From contig NZ_PJZH01000006.1 of NCBI RefSeq assembly GCF_002858715.1, positions 1 through 64,000 of the forward strand: a stretch of DNA of 64,000 bases, read 5' to 3'. Position 1 is the first letter of the stretch. Each line of letters opens with the position of its first letter. The translations under genes were made by a program, and so were the position numbers. This document shows, one piece after another, positions 49,201 through 56,143 of the stretch. The notes beneath the pieces are model-generated. The model was not told the DNA's origin. It did not search any database and saw only the letters and a list, made by a program, of their open reading frames with translations. The DNA is from Chimaeribacter coloradensis (lineage in GTDB: Bacteria; Pseudomonadota; Gammaproteobacteria; Enterobacterales; Enterobacteriaceae).

Positions 49201-51858
49201 CGAACGGAACCGGGTATAGGGGTTTTTGCCGACATCCTTTTTCAGCCGCCGCCGCGCCGCGTCGCACGCCTCTTTATCCGGGTAGCGGTTAAGCTGGATG
49301 CCGAACACCGACAGCCAGGCGAGTGCCGTCTCCAGCGCAAGCTGGCTGTCGGACTGGCGCATATGGATTTCCGCAATCAGACAGGCCGCCTCGGCTTTGC
49401 CCGTGACCTCCCCCGGCGAGGCGAGGATTTTCGAGCCGAGCGCCAGCGCCGCCGGCAGGTTGCCGTTCAGAAACTCGCACTCCGCCTCCTCAAACAGGAA
49501 CACGCTGTCATCCTCATGGCCCGGTTCGGCGCAGAAGCCCCGCGCGGCCTGTAGATAACGCAGCGCGGAGGGGTAGTCACCGGTGAGTTTGGCCTGTTTC
49601 CCCGCCTGGAGGATCAGGCGGCAGAAGGTTTCATGCTCCGCCCGCAGGCGGGTTTTCTCTTTTATCGAGATAACGTGGTGCGCCGCGCGGAACAGGGCGG
49701 CGTTGCCCTGTTCCTGCCGGGATTGCGCCAGGTAATGGCGTGCGGCGGCGTCATGGAATGCATCTTTCTCTTCCTGGGGGAGCAGGTGGAGCGCCGCCTC
49801 GTGCATGGTGTCATGCATAAACGCGTAGCCGCCCCCGGTCAGGGCGATGAGCCGGGCGTCGGCGGCCGGGTGCAGCGCGGCCTCGATCCCAGCAGCCGGG
49901 ATCGCGAGGATGCGGCCCACGGTCTCCAGATCCCCGCGGCTCCCGGCACAGGCGATCTTCCCCAGCAGGGCGCGGACGCCGGGCGGCAGGGTCGCCAGAT
50001 GCCTGACCACCCCGGCCGCGACGTTTGCGGTGTAGTGGCACTGCTTCAGCGCCGGCGCGTCATAGCCCCATTTGAGCGGGGCCGCGTGCGTAATGTGATT
50101 GTCCCGCACCGCCTGCCGGTAAAATTCGCGCAGCGCCAGCGGGTTCCCGGCGGTTTTCTCATGCAGGATGCCCGCCAGCGCCAGCGTGGCGGCGCTGCGG
50201 GTGTGGAACAGCCCGGCCAGCCAGCGCGCAATCTCTTTTACGGAGAGCGGCTGCGGCGTGATGTCGACGATGCGGGTGGCCGCCGCGCGGATGCCCGCGA
50301 GGTTCGCCGCCACGTCCGGGCAGGGCAAGGCGATCGGGTCCCGGTAGCTGATGACCAGCAGCAGCGGAATATCGTCGCGTGCGCTGAGCAGGTTGAGCAG
50401 CAGGTGCAGCGTCGCCTGATCGGCCCAGTGGATGTCATCGATCAGCAGCACCAGCGGCCTGCCCGGGGCGGTGAACGCCTTCACCAGCGTGGAGGCCACC
50501 AGGTGGAAACGATCGCGGGCATCGGGGGAGCAGGCGTCCGTCTGCATCACCGCGTGCTGGCTGAGCAGGCTGCCCAGCTCAGGCAACAGGCTCACCGCCA
50601 GCCCGGTATAGTTGCCGAGCAGGCGCAGGAGATGGTTTTTCCAGCCTGCCATCTCGTCGGCGGGCAGCCCCAGCAGGTGGAGCACCAGCGCCCGGAAGGC
50701 GGAGGTAAACACGCCGTAGGGCAAAACCGGCGAATGCTGGTCCGCTTTGACTACCGTCAGCAGCGCCGGTTTGTCACGCAACTGGTTGAGCGCCGACGCG
50801 ATCAGCGAGGATTTCCCCGCGCCGGGCGCACCGCTGATGGCGACCAGGCTGTGCTTCCCGCTGCGGCTGACCTCCTCAAACGCGGCCAGCACCGCGGCCG
50901 CCTGGGGGTGCGCGGTAAACAGCGCCTCGGCGGAGAGCGCGGAGGGCCGCACATCCTGCAACCCCAGCGCAAACTTCGCCACTGCGCCGCCGGGCGTCAG
51001 GTTGGACGCCACGCGCCGCAGATCGGCCAGCAGCCCCTCTGCCGTCTGGTAGCGCTGCGCCGGTGACTTCGCCAGCAGCCGCAGAATAATTGAGGAGAGC
51101 ACCTCAGGGACGTCATCACGCAACTGGTGCGGCGGCAGCGCCTCCGAGGCGATATGGTGGTGCACCCACTCCGCGTGCCCGCCCCCGGCATTGCCGTAGG
51201 GCAGTTTTCCCGTCAGCAGCTCATACAGCACGATGCCCAGGCTGTAGAGATCGCTGACGCGGCTGACCGGGTGGCCGGTACGGGAGGTATGCTCAGGCGA
51301 CATATAGGCCAGCGTCCCGCCGGTGACCGGCATCCGCGTCTGCGGGGAAAAGGCCGTTTCCACCGCCGCGAGGCCGAAGCCGCCCAGATGCACCGCCCCC
51401 TCTTCGAGGAAGAAAATATTCGCGGGTTTGATGTCCCCATGTACCAGCCCCTGCTGGTGCATCAGCCCCAGGGCCTGGCACAGCAGCGCGGCGCGGTGGA
51501 GAAAGGCCCGCAGGGTGCCCGGCGGCCGGTTCAGGGTCTGGGCCAGCGTGCGGTAGGCGAACGGGCGGAAGATCAGGGCGTAACGCCCTTTATAGAGGGT
51601 GTGCCCCTGCGGCTTCAGTGACCAGCGGTCAGAGAGCGTGGCGCGCAGGGAAAACGCATTTTTCAGCAGCTGGGTGACCGGGTAAACGGCCTCATCGGTG
51701 GCGGCCGTGGCCAGCACAAAGGCCTCCCCGGTAACCGTATGGCGGCACGACAGCCACTCCACACTCCCCTCCTGCGCCAGCGGCGCGACCACCACCTCGT
51801 CCGACAGGGTGATGCGGCCGGGAGCCGGGCCGTCTGCGGTGTGCGGGCAGGCGGTCAT
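46282..51858 (-). CDS. Giant hybrid kinase: STK-like, AAA/TPR, GAF, PAS, histidine kinase
   Basis: An 1858-residue cytosolic signalling protein. Layout: N-terminal Ser/Thr-kinase-like domain (about 15-290; HGDIKPAN at 140-147, but the DFG position reads GFG at 160-162 and no VAIK-type Lys is evident, so it is probably a pseudokinase); AAA/MalT-like NTPase (Walker A GAPGAGKS at 343-350, Walker B LVLLIDDIHWAD near 469-480); helical TPR-like repeats to about 1290; GAF (about 1320-1470); PAS/PAC (about 1495-1610); HisKA with His1639 (SSIAHEINQP); HATPase (NLVINAIEA, DNGTG, GMGMGL). No TM segments, so it senses a cytoplasmic signal. It overlaps the receiver gene by 4 bp and so is coupled to it. 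Confidence 0.93.
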   Translation of the reverse strand: MTACPHTADGPAPGRITLSDEVVVAPLAQEGSVEWLSCRHTVTGEAFVLATAATDEAVYPVTQLLKNAFSLRATLSDRWSLKPQGHTLYKGRYALIFRPFAYRTLAQTLNRPPGTLRAFLHRAALLCQALGLMHQQGLVHGDIKPANIFFLEEGAVHLGGFGLAAVETAFSPQTRMPVTGGTLAYMSPEHTSRTGHPVSRVSDLYSLGIVLYELLTGKLPYGNAGGGHAEWVHHHIASEALPPHQLRDDVPEVLSSIILRLLAKSPAQRYQTAEGLLADLRRVASNLTPGGAVAKFALGLQDVRPSALSAEALFTAHPQAAAVLAAFEEVSRSGKHSLVAISGAPGAGKSSLIASALNQLRDKPALLTVVKADQHSPVLPYGVFTSAFRALVLHLLGLPADEMAGWKNHLLRLLGNYTGLAVSLLPELGSLLSQHAVMQTDACSPDARDRFHLVASTLVKAFTAPGRPLVLLIDDIHWADQATLHLLLNLLSARDDIPLLLVISYRDPIALPCPDVAANLAGIRAAATRIVDITPQPLSVKEIARWLAGLFHTRSAATLALAGILHEKTAGNPLALREFYRQAVRDNHITHAAPLKWGYDAPALKQCHYTANVAAGVVRHLATLPPGVRALLGKIACAGSRGDLETVGRILAIPAAGIEAALHPAADARLIALTGGGYAFMHDTMHEAALHLLPQEEKDAFHDAAARHYLAQSRQEQGNAALFRAAHHVISIKEKTRLRAEHETFCRLILQAGKQAKLTGDYPSALRYLQAARGFCAEPGHEDDSVFLFEEAECEFLNGNLPAALALGSKILASPGEVTGKAEAACLIAEIHMRQSDSQLALETALAWLSVFGIQLNRYPDKEACDAARRRLKKDVGKNPYTRFRSLPRLRCKKTEAVMNLMAGASTVAAFVSPRLQFMILCELLHLTLAHGLSGASTLALSWYGVACGDHYDEYSRGFASTLLARELVYEHDFVSYKARTLLPVDQVSVWTMPLTYAIERAKATFDVAVENGDRTSACLALRHLTMNHLARGDHLDSIAAEITRGMAYVRKAHYSDVEVILRMQLGYVAFLQKPRDGLFSGSQFQAPASGGARPENAIEPLFLMQFWIHLYQGMAHFFAAEYGEAGRCFAAAAPFTACIPGHVHMLDFHLYSALALAAPREPADLDEETRQQLLRHLDKLVTWSNENSKTFADKEALLRAELLRLEGNTTQAFEHYEKAIALSREGQFTHIEGLACERVAHAAYARGMTFAGDAYLKGAISAWERWGAGAKVRQIEVQYPHLANPAPPSALNTMTFEQSAVISDLQSMVIAMRALTEEIDLDRLINILMIMLVERAGAQHCMLIRLGKDNVPEIQARATTTVEGIKVRIVRELPVATDLPLSVLSAVIRTGREIRTGKPGVFSPFSQDNYLVASGAAVMCVPMFRQAQMVGVLYLENRLMPDVFTAEHSRIVSMLGAQAAVSLENARLYAELLDENIQRRKIEKQLRASQTSLMLGEKISHTGTWHWFLEPEIQLISDEYKRIMGLPASQAHTSMAEFQSRVHPDDLPFLKKLIDTSVLEGAVMQAEFRIIRDDGECRYIKGIGEPVENWPEVAEYFGTLTDITAQRHAEDAVRIAQTELARVSRATTVGQLTSSIAHEINQPLMSIVANAGASLRWLKRGPSHLGNASQSIEEIIREGQRAGDIIRGLQALTRNQASEFAPARLHRIARDILALSRQELDRRSVSLELALTAENDEVFCESIQIQQVLLNLVINAIEAMADNPGARILRLASANLPDHRLRIEVADNGTGLSEEVIGKIFESFYTTKPAGMGMGLTISHDIIKRHGGVLNAGNRGGGGSVFWFTLPLAVPEEPAAP

Positions 51859-52241
51859 GGCAGCGGCGCGTCCAGGAGGAACTGCTGCCGGAGGTGGCCG
51901 AACAGCGTGTCGATATCGATCGGCTTGGGCAAAAAGGCGATCGCCCCCAGGCTGATGGCGTACGCCAGCGTATTTTCGTCACCGTTCCCGGAAATGATAA
52001 TACCCGGCGGGTTTTTAAGCCGCCGGGTCAGGTTAATGAACAGCTCGAAACCATCCATGCCTTTGAGTTGTACATCGATGATAAACAGCGCGGCATCTGC
52101 CACCGCTGCCTCATCGCAAAGAAGCGCTTCTGCCGATTCGAAGGCGTGCGTCAGGTAGCCTTCGGACTGGAGCAAATTGGTTAACCCATTGCGGACAGAA
52201 CGTTCATCGTCGACGACGACAATGCGCTGCGACAGCTGCAT
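51855..52241 (-). CDS. Stand-alone response-regulator receiver
   Basis: A 128-residue receiver domain with no output domain. RIVVVDDERSVRNGL gives the acidic pocket (D11-D12), FIIDVQLKGMDGFELF the phospho-acceptor Asp (about 55), IIISGNGDENTLAYAI the Ser/Thr switch region, and FLPKPIDIDTLFGHL the conserved Lys. FixJ-receiver-like. It is translationally coupled to the giant kinase and very probably is phosphorylated by it. With no DNA-binding part, it must pass the signal by protein contact or be a phosphate sink. AAGGATAACAGCAC precedes ATG. Confidence 0.9.
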   Translation of the reverse strand: MQLSQRIVVVDDERSVRNGLTNLLQSEGYLTHAFESAEALLCDEAAVADAALFIIDVQLKGMDGFELFINLTRRLKNPPGIIISGNGDENTLAYAISLGAIAFLPKPIDIDTLFGHLRQQFLLDAPLP

Positions 52242-52271
52242 GTGCTGTTATCCTTAAATTTTCACGCTTCC

Positions 52272-52526
52272 TTAAGAGGCTTTGTCATCTGAAGGCGGAG
52301 GGGTATCGATGACTCTGGGCGCATATTCGTGACGGAACCAGGCCAGCGTAACCGGCTGGCAATTCTTCAGCCGCTTACACAGGGGAATAATATGTTCGCC
52401 GATCTGCATACCCAGCAGGCCCAGCAGGGCAATCAGCGGTGGGGCGGGCGAATTGACGCCCATTAAAGCATAAATCCCGCCCACGAGAACACCTGCCCCC
52501 AGCGACAAACCATAGGTTTTCAACAT
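52272..52526 (-). CDS. XapX-domain (DUF1427) small membrane protein 2
   Basis: An 84-residue protein with two hydrophobic segments (YGLSLGAGVLVGGIYALMG and PLIALLGLLGMQIGEHIIP) joined by the VNSPAPP motif of the XapX family. The function of the family is unknown, but it often adjoins purine/xanthosine or isochorismatase-like genes. Its C-terminal tail extends about 35 residues with Arg, His and Pro. It is 2 bp from the first XapX gene. Confidence 0.85.
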   Translation of the reverse strand: MLKTYGLSLGAGVLVGGIYALMGVNSPAPPLIALLGLLGMQIGEHIIPLCKRLKNCQPVTLAWFRHEYAPRVIDTPPPSDDKAS

Positions 52527-52528
52527 GT

Positions 52529-52762
52529 TCAGTCCGCCTGTCTGGCTAAAAGGTGAGAAGCGGCCGGGCGCGCGTCCGCCTGCGGCGCAGCCGCGGCCAG
52601 TGGCGCAGGATGGAGCAGCGTGCCGCCCAGGGTGCTGCCGATGAGCATCCCCAGCAGGCCCACCAGCGCCACCGCCGGCGGGGCCGGGGAGCGCACTTTC
52701 AGCAGGGTGTAGACCAGCCCGATAAAGACGCCTGCCCCCAGAGAGATCAGAAAAGGAGTCAC
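52529..52762 (-). CDS. XapX-domain (DUF1427) small membrane protein 1
   Basis: A 77-residue homologue of its neighbour: PFLISLGAGVFIGLVYTLLK, then VRSPAPPAVALVGLLGMLIG. Two TM helices, a tail rich in Ala and Pro. The start is GTG 52762 with a strong AAGGAGG. A tandem duplication or a heteromeric pair. Both lie between the isochorismatase and the receiver, so all five leftward genes form one operon. Confidence 0.85.
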   Translation of the reverse strand: MTPFLISLGAGVFIGLVYTLLKVRSPAPPAVALVGLLGMLIGSTLGGTLLHPAPLAAAAPQADARPAASHLLARQAD

Positions 52763-52819
52763 AGCTCCTCCTTTATATCAACGCCGGCCGGTGCATCAGA
52801 CACCGGCCGGCCAGGCCGG

Positions 52820-53515
52820 TTAGCGGCGGACCGGTGCCGGTACCGGCGCCAGGGTACGGTGCTCGCTCTTCTGGCGGGAAGGCGCTTTGTGCACCATGGT
52901 GTAGGCGTAGTCAACGCCGATGCCGTACGCGCCGGAGTGCTCTTTGGCGATGTCCATCACGGCGGTGTAGGTCTCTTTGTGCGCCCAGTCACGCTGCCAC
53001 TCCAGCATCACCTGCTGCCAGGTCACCGGGATCACGCCGGCCTGCACCATACGCTGCATGGCGTAGTCGTGCGCTTCTTTGGTGGTACCGCCGGAGGCGT
53101 CAGCCACCATGTAGATTTCGTAGTCGCCTTCCAGCATGGCGCACAGGGCGAAGGTGTTGTTACAGACTTCCGTCCACAGGCCGGAAACCACGATTTTTTT
53201 GCGGCCGTTGGCGGCCAGCGCGTCACGGACTTTCTGGTCATCCCAGGAGTTCATGGAGGTACGCTCCAGGATGTCCTGGCCCGGCAAGACGTCCAGCAGC
53301 TCCGGGAAGGTATTGCCCGAGAAGCTTTCCGTCTCAACGGTGGTCAGCACCGTCGGGATGTTGAAGACTTTGGCCGCTTTTGCTAGCGCCACTACGTTGT
53401 TTTTCAGTACCTGGCGGTCGATAGACTGCACGCCGAATGCCATCTGCGGTTGCTGGTCGATAAAGATAATCTGGCAGTTCTGCGGCGTCAGTACTTCAAG
53501 TTTGCTCGTCGTCAT
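52820..53515 (-). CDS. Isochorismatase-family hydrolase (YcaC-like)
   Basis: A 231-residue cysteine hydrolase. FIDQQPQMAFGVQSID has the catalytic Asp, VVSGLWTEVCNNTFALCAML the cis-peptide region with the nucleophile Cys (EVC), and VADASGGTTKEAHDYAMQRM the C-terminal block. YcaC-type enzymes are octameric with broad or unknown substrates. TGGGATCAAC precedes ATG 53515 (a longer frame from 53566 is less supported). It is the promoter-proximal gene of the leftward signalling operon. Confidence 0.9.
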   Translation of the reverse strand: MTTSKLEVLTPQNCQIIFIDQQPQMAFGVQSIDRQVLKNNVVALAKAAKVFNIPTVLTTVETESFSGNTFPELLDVLPGQDILERTSMNSWDDQKVRDALAANGRKKIVVSGLWTEVCNNTFALCAMLEGDYEIYMVADASGGTTKEAHDYAMQRMVQAGVIPVTWQQVMLEWQRDWAHKETYTAVMDIAKEHSGAYGIGVDYAYTMVHKAPSRQKSEHRTLAPVPAPVRR

Positions 53516-53837
53516 GTTGATCCCATTGAGGTTGATGTGGCGATGTGTTGTAAGAGGCAACGGCATCAGGCGGCCGTTATCCTGCGTCCCCGGAGCCTGC
53601 CGCGCTGCGCTGCCGCTGCTCTGGGTGACGGTCTGAGCGCAGTGTAGGAACCTTTTGTTTTTCAGGCTATTATCTATAGGTATACCTATACGAAGGTATA
53701 CCTATCCGTTGGTATACTAGACACTTTCCGGACCGCCTCCCCATAATCCCGCCATCTTATTATCCTGCGTTTACGGCAGGCATTTCTTAGCCCGCGGCCC
53801 TCGCTGCCGTCCCGGGCGCCCCATTTCAGGAGGTTCT
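53516..53837. other. Divergent promoter region with 16-bp repeat array
   Basis: A 322-bp non-coding region between the isochorismatase and amidohydrolase starts. GGTATACC or close copies stand at 53679-53686, 53695-53702 and 53711-53718, exactly 16 bp apart, flanked by AT-rich sequence. This is where both operons are probably controlled. Confidence 0.75.
53679..53718 (+). promoter_or_regulatory. Three tandem 16-bp GGTATACC repeats, shared operator
   Basis: Three direct repeats, each with a GGTATACC-type palindromic core: GGTATACCTATACGAA, GGTATACCTATCCGTT and GGTATACTAGACACTT. The 24 bases 53684-53707 match the minus strand of 46235-46212 with two differences. The array ends about 120 bp before the amidohydrolase ATG. 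Confidence 0.8.
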
Positions 53838-55715
53838 ATGGTTACCCTTGGTAAGGCCGACATCATTCTCACTAACGGTAAATTCCATACCGTTGATCGC
53901 GGCAACCCATTGGCAGACGCCGTCGCCATTCGTGACGGCAAGTTTCTGGAGGTCGGCAGCCTCGCCGAGGTGATGCAGCACCACTGTGACGGCACCAAGG
54001 TGATCGACCTGAAGGGCCATACCGCCATTCCGGGGCTGAATGACTCGCACCTGCACCTGATCCGCGGCGGCCTGAACTACAACCTCGAACTGCGCTGGGA
54101 GGGGGTGCCGTCGGTGGCGGACGCGCTGCGGATGCTGAAAGAGCAGGCGCTGCGCACGCCGTCGCCGCAGTGGGTGCGCGTGGTGGGCGGCTGGACAGAG
54201 TTCCAGTTCGCCGAGCGCCGGATGCCGACCCTGGATGAGATCAACGAAGCGGCCCCGGACACGCCGGTGTTTGTGCTCCACCTCTACGACCGCGCCCTGC
54301 TCAACCGCGCTGCGCTGAAGGTGGTCGGTTACACCAAAGAGACGCCGAACCCGCCGGGCGGCGAGATCCAGCGCGACAGCAACGGCAACCCGACCGGCAT
54401 GCTGATCGCCCGCCCGAACGCGATGATCCTCTACGCCACCCTGGCGAAAGGGCCGAAACTGCCGCTGGAGCAGCAGGTCAACTCCACGCGCCAGTTTATG
54501 CGCGAGCTGAACCGCCTCGGCCTGACCAGCGCCATTGACGCAGGCGGCGGCTTCCAGAACTACCCGGAAGATTATGAGGTGATCGCCGAGCTGCATGAGA
54601 AGAAGCAGATGACGATCCGCATCGCCTATAACCTCTTTACCCAGCGCCCCGGCCATGAGCTGGAAGATTTCGAGAAATGGACCGACATGCTGACGCCGGG
54701 CCAGGGCAGCGACTACTTCCGCCACAACGGGGCCGGTGAGATGCTGGTCTTCTCCGCCGCGGACTTCGAAGATTTCCTGGAGCCGCGCCCCGATTTAGCG
54801 CCGGGCATGGAAGATGAGCTGGAGCGCGTGGTGCGCCACCTGGTCGAGCACCGCTGGCCGTTCCGCCTGCACGCCACCTACGATGAATCGATCAGCCGTA
54901 TGCTGGACGTGTTTGAAAAAGTGAACCGCGAGATCCCGTTTGACGGCCTGCACTGGTTCTTCGACCACGCCGAAACCGTGACCCAGCGTAACATCGACCG
55001 CATCAAAGAGCTGGGCGGCGGCATCGCCGTGCAGCACCGGATGGCGTTCCAGGGCGAATACTTTGCCGAGCGCTACGGCATTGAGGCGACCCGCCACACG
55101 CCGCCGGTGGCGCGGATGCTGGAGACCGGCGTGCCGGTCGGCCTCGGCACCGACGCCACCCGCGTCGCCAGCTACAATCCGTGGACGGCGCTCTACTGGC
55201 TGGTCTCCGGCCGCACCGTGGGCGGGATGCAGATGTATGACGTCAACGCGCGCCTCGACCGCGACACCGCGCTGATGCTGTGGACGCAGGGCAGCGCCTG
55301 GTTCTCCAGCGAGCAGGGCAAAAAAGGGCAGATCAAAGTTGGCCAGCTGGCGGACATGGTGGTGCTGAGCAAAGACTACTTCAGCGTCGCCGAAGAGGAG
55401 ATCAAAGGCATCGAATCGGTGCTGACGGTAGTGGACGGCAACATCGTCTACGCGGCCGGTTCCTTCTCGTCCGACGCGCCACCGTCCATCCCGGTGCTGC
55501 CGGAGTGGTCACCGGTGGTGAACGTCCCCGGCCACTACCGCAGCGCACCGCCGGCGGCCCAGACCCGCGTCGGGATGCAGCAGAGGCCGCACCAGTGCAG
55601 CGGCCCGTGCGGGGTGCACAGCCACGCGCATGACGTCGCCCGCGGCGCGAACCTGCCGGTGTCAGAAGAGAACGCCTTCTGGGGCGCGCTCGGCTGCAGC
55701 TGCTTCGCGTTCTGA
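53838..55715 (+). CDS. Amidohydrolase (YtcJ-like) with Cys/His-rich tail
   Basis: A 625-residue amidohydrolase. ADIILTNGKFHTVDRGNPLA is the usual N-terminal strand pair, IPGLNDSHLHLIRGG the HxH metal motif, and WFFDHAETVTQRNIDRIKEL and PVGLGTDATRVASYNPWTAL give later metal ligands and the conserved Asp. GQLADMVVLSKDYFSV closes the composite beta-sandwich. The last 70 residues are an unusual extension with CSGPCGVHSHAH and ending LGCSCFAF. AGGAGGTTCT precedes ATG. Its stop overlaps the DoxX start. Substrate: an N-acyl or cyclic amide, unknown. Confidence 0.9.
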   Translation: MVTLGKADIILTNGKFHTVDRGNPLADAVAIRDGKFLEVGSLAEVMQHHCDGTKVIDLKGHTAIPGLNDSHLHLIRGGLNYNLELRWEGVPSVADALRMLKEQALRTPSPQWVRVVGGWTEFQFAERRMPTLDEINEAAPDTPVFVLHLYDRALLNRAALKVVGYTKETPNPPGGEIQRDSNGNPTGMLIARPNAMILYATLAKGPKLPLEQQVNSTRQFMRELNRLGLTSAIDAGGGFQNYPEDYEVIAELHEKKQMTIRIAYNLFTQRPGHELEDFEKWTDMLTPGQGSDYFRHNGAGEMLVFSAADFEDFLEPRPDLAPGMEDELERVVRHLVEHRWPFRLHATYDESISRMLDVFEKVNREIPFDGLHWFFDHAETVTQRNIDRIKELGGGIAVQHRMAFQGEYFAERYGIEATRHTPPVARMLETGVPVGLGTDATRVASYNPWTALYWLVSGRTVGGMQMYDVNARLDRDTALMLWTQGSAWFSSEQGKKGQIKVGQLADMVVLSKDYFSVAEEEIKGIESVLTVVDGNIVYAAGSFSSDAPPSIPVLPEWSPVVNVPGHYRSAPPAAQTRVGMQQRPHQCSGPCGVHSHAHDVARGANLPVSEENAFWGALGCSCFAF

Positions 55716-56143
55716 TGATGATGAGAACCTCCCGCTCTCAGCCGCCCCGCATTGATGCGGGGCTGTTCTTCCTGCGCCTGACCGGCTGCCTGCTGCTGCT
55801 TTACGTGCACGGGCTGCCGAAGGTGTTCCATTTCAGTGAAGAACTGACGCGCATCGAGGACCCTTTCGGCCTCGGTCCCTATATGAGCCTGCTGCCGGCG
55901 ATCTTCGCCGAAGTCGTCTGCCCGGTCTTTATTCTGGCCGGCGTTTTTGCCCGGCTGGCCTGCCTGCCGATCATCGGCGTGCTGCTGGTGGCGATGCTGG
56001 TCGTCCACCCGGGCTGGAGCCTGGCGGAAGGCCAGTTTGGCTGGCTGCTGCTCATTATCTTCACCACCCTGGCGATCACCGGCCCCGGCCGCTGGCGTCT
56101 CGGTTCAGCCCGGCATAACGAGGTGCGCTATGGCGCAAGTTAA
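55715..56143 (+). CDS. DoxX-family membrane protein
   Basis: A 142-residue protein with about four TM helices: FFLRLTGCLLLLYVHGLPKV, LLPAIFAEVVCPVFILAGVF, LACLPIIGVLLVAMLVVHPG and FGWLLLIIFTTLAITGPGRW. DoxX relatives take part in thiosulfate or quinone-linked redox at the membrane or in redox homeostasis. Its ATG overlaps the amidohydrolase stop by 1 bp, and it overlaps the MFS gene by 14 bp. One operon. Confidence 0.87.
   Translation: MMMRTSRSQPPRIDAGLFFLRLTGCLLLLYVHGLPKVFHFSEELTRIEDPFGLGPYMSLLPAIFAEVVCPVFILAGVFARLACLPIIGVLLVAMLVVHPGWSLAEGQFGWLLLIIFTTLAITGPGRWRLGSARHNEVRYGAS

Noticed and set aside
49633-51066. A 477-codon rightward open frame opposite the giant kinase
   Set aside because: It is antisense to the Walker and kinase-like domains and has low-complexity composition.
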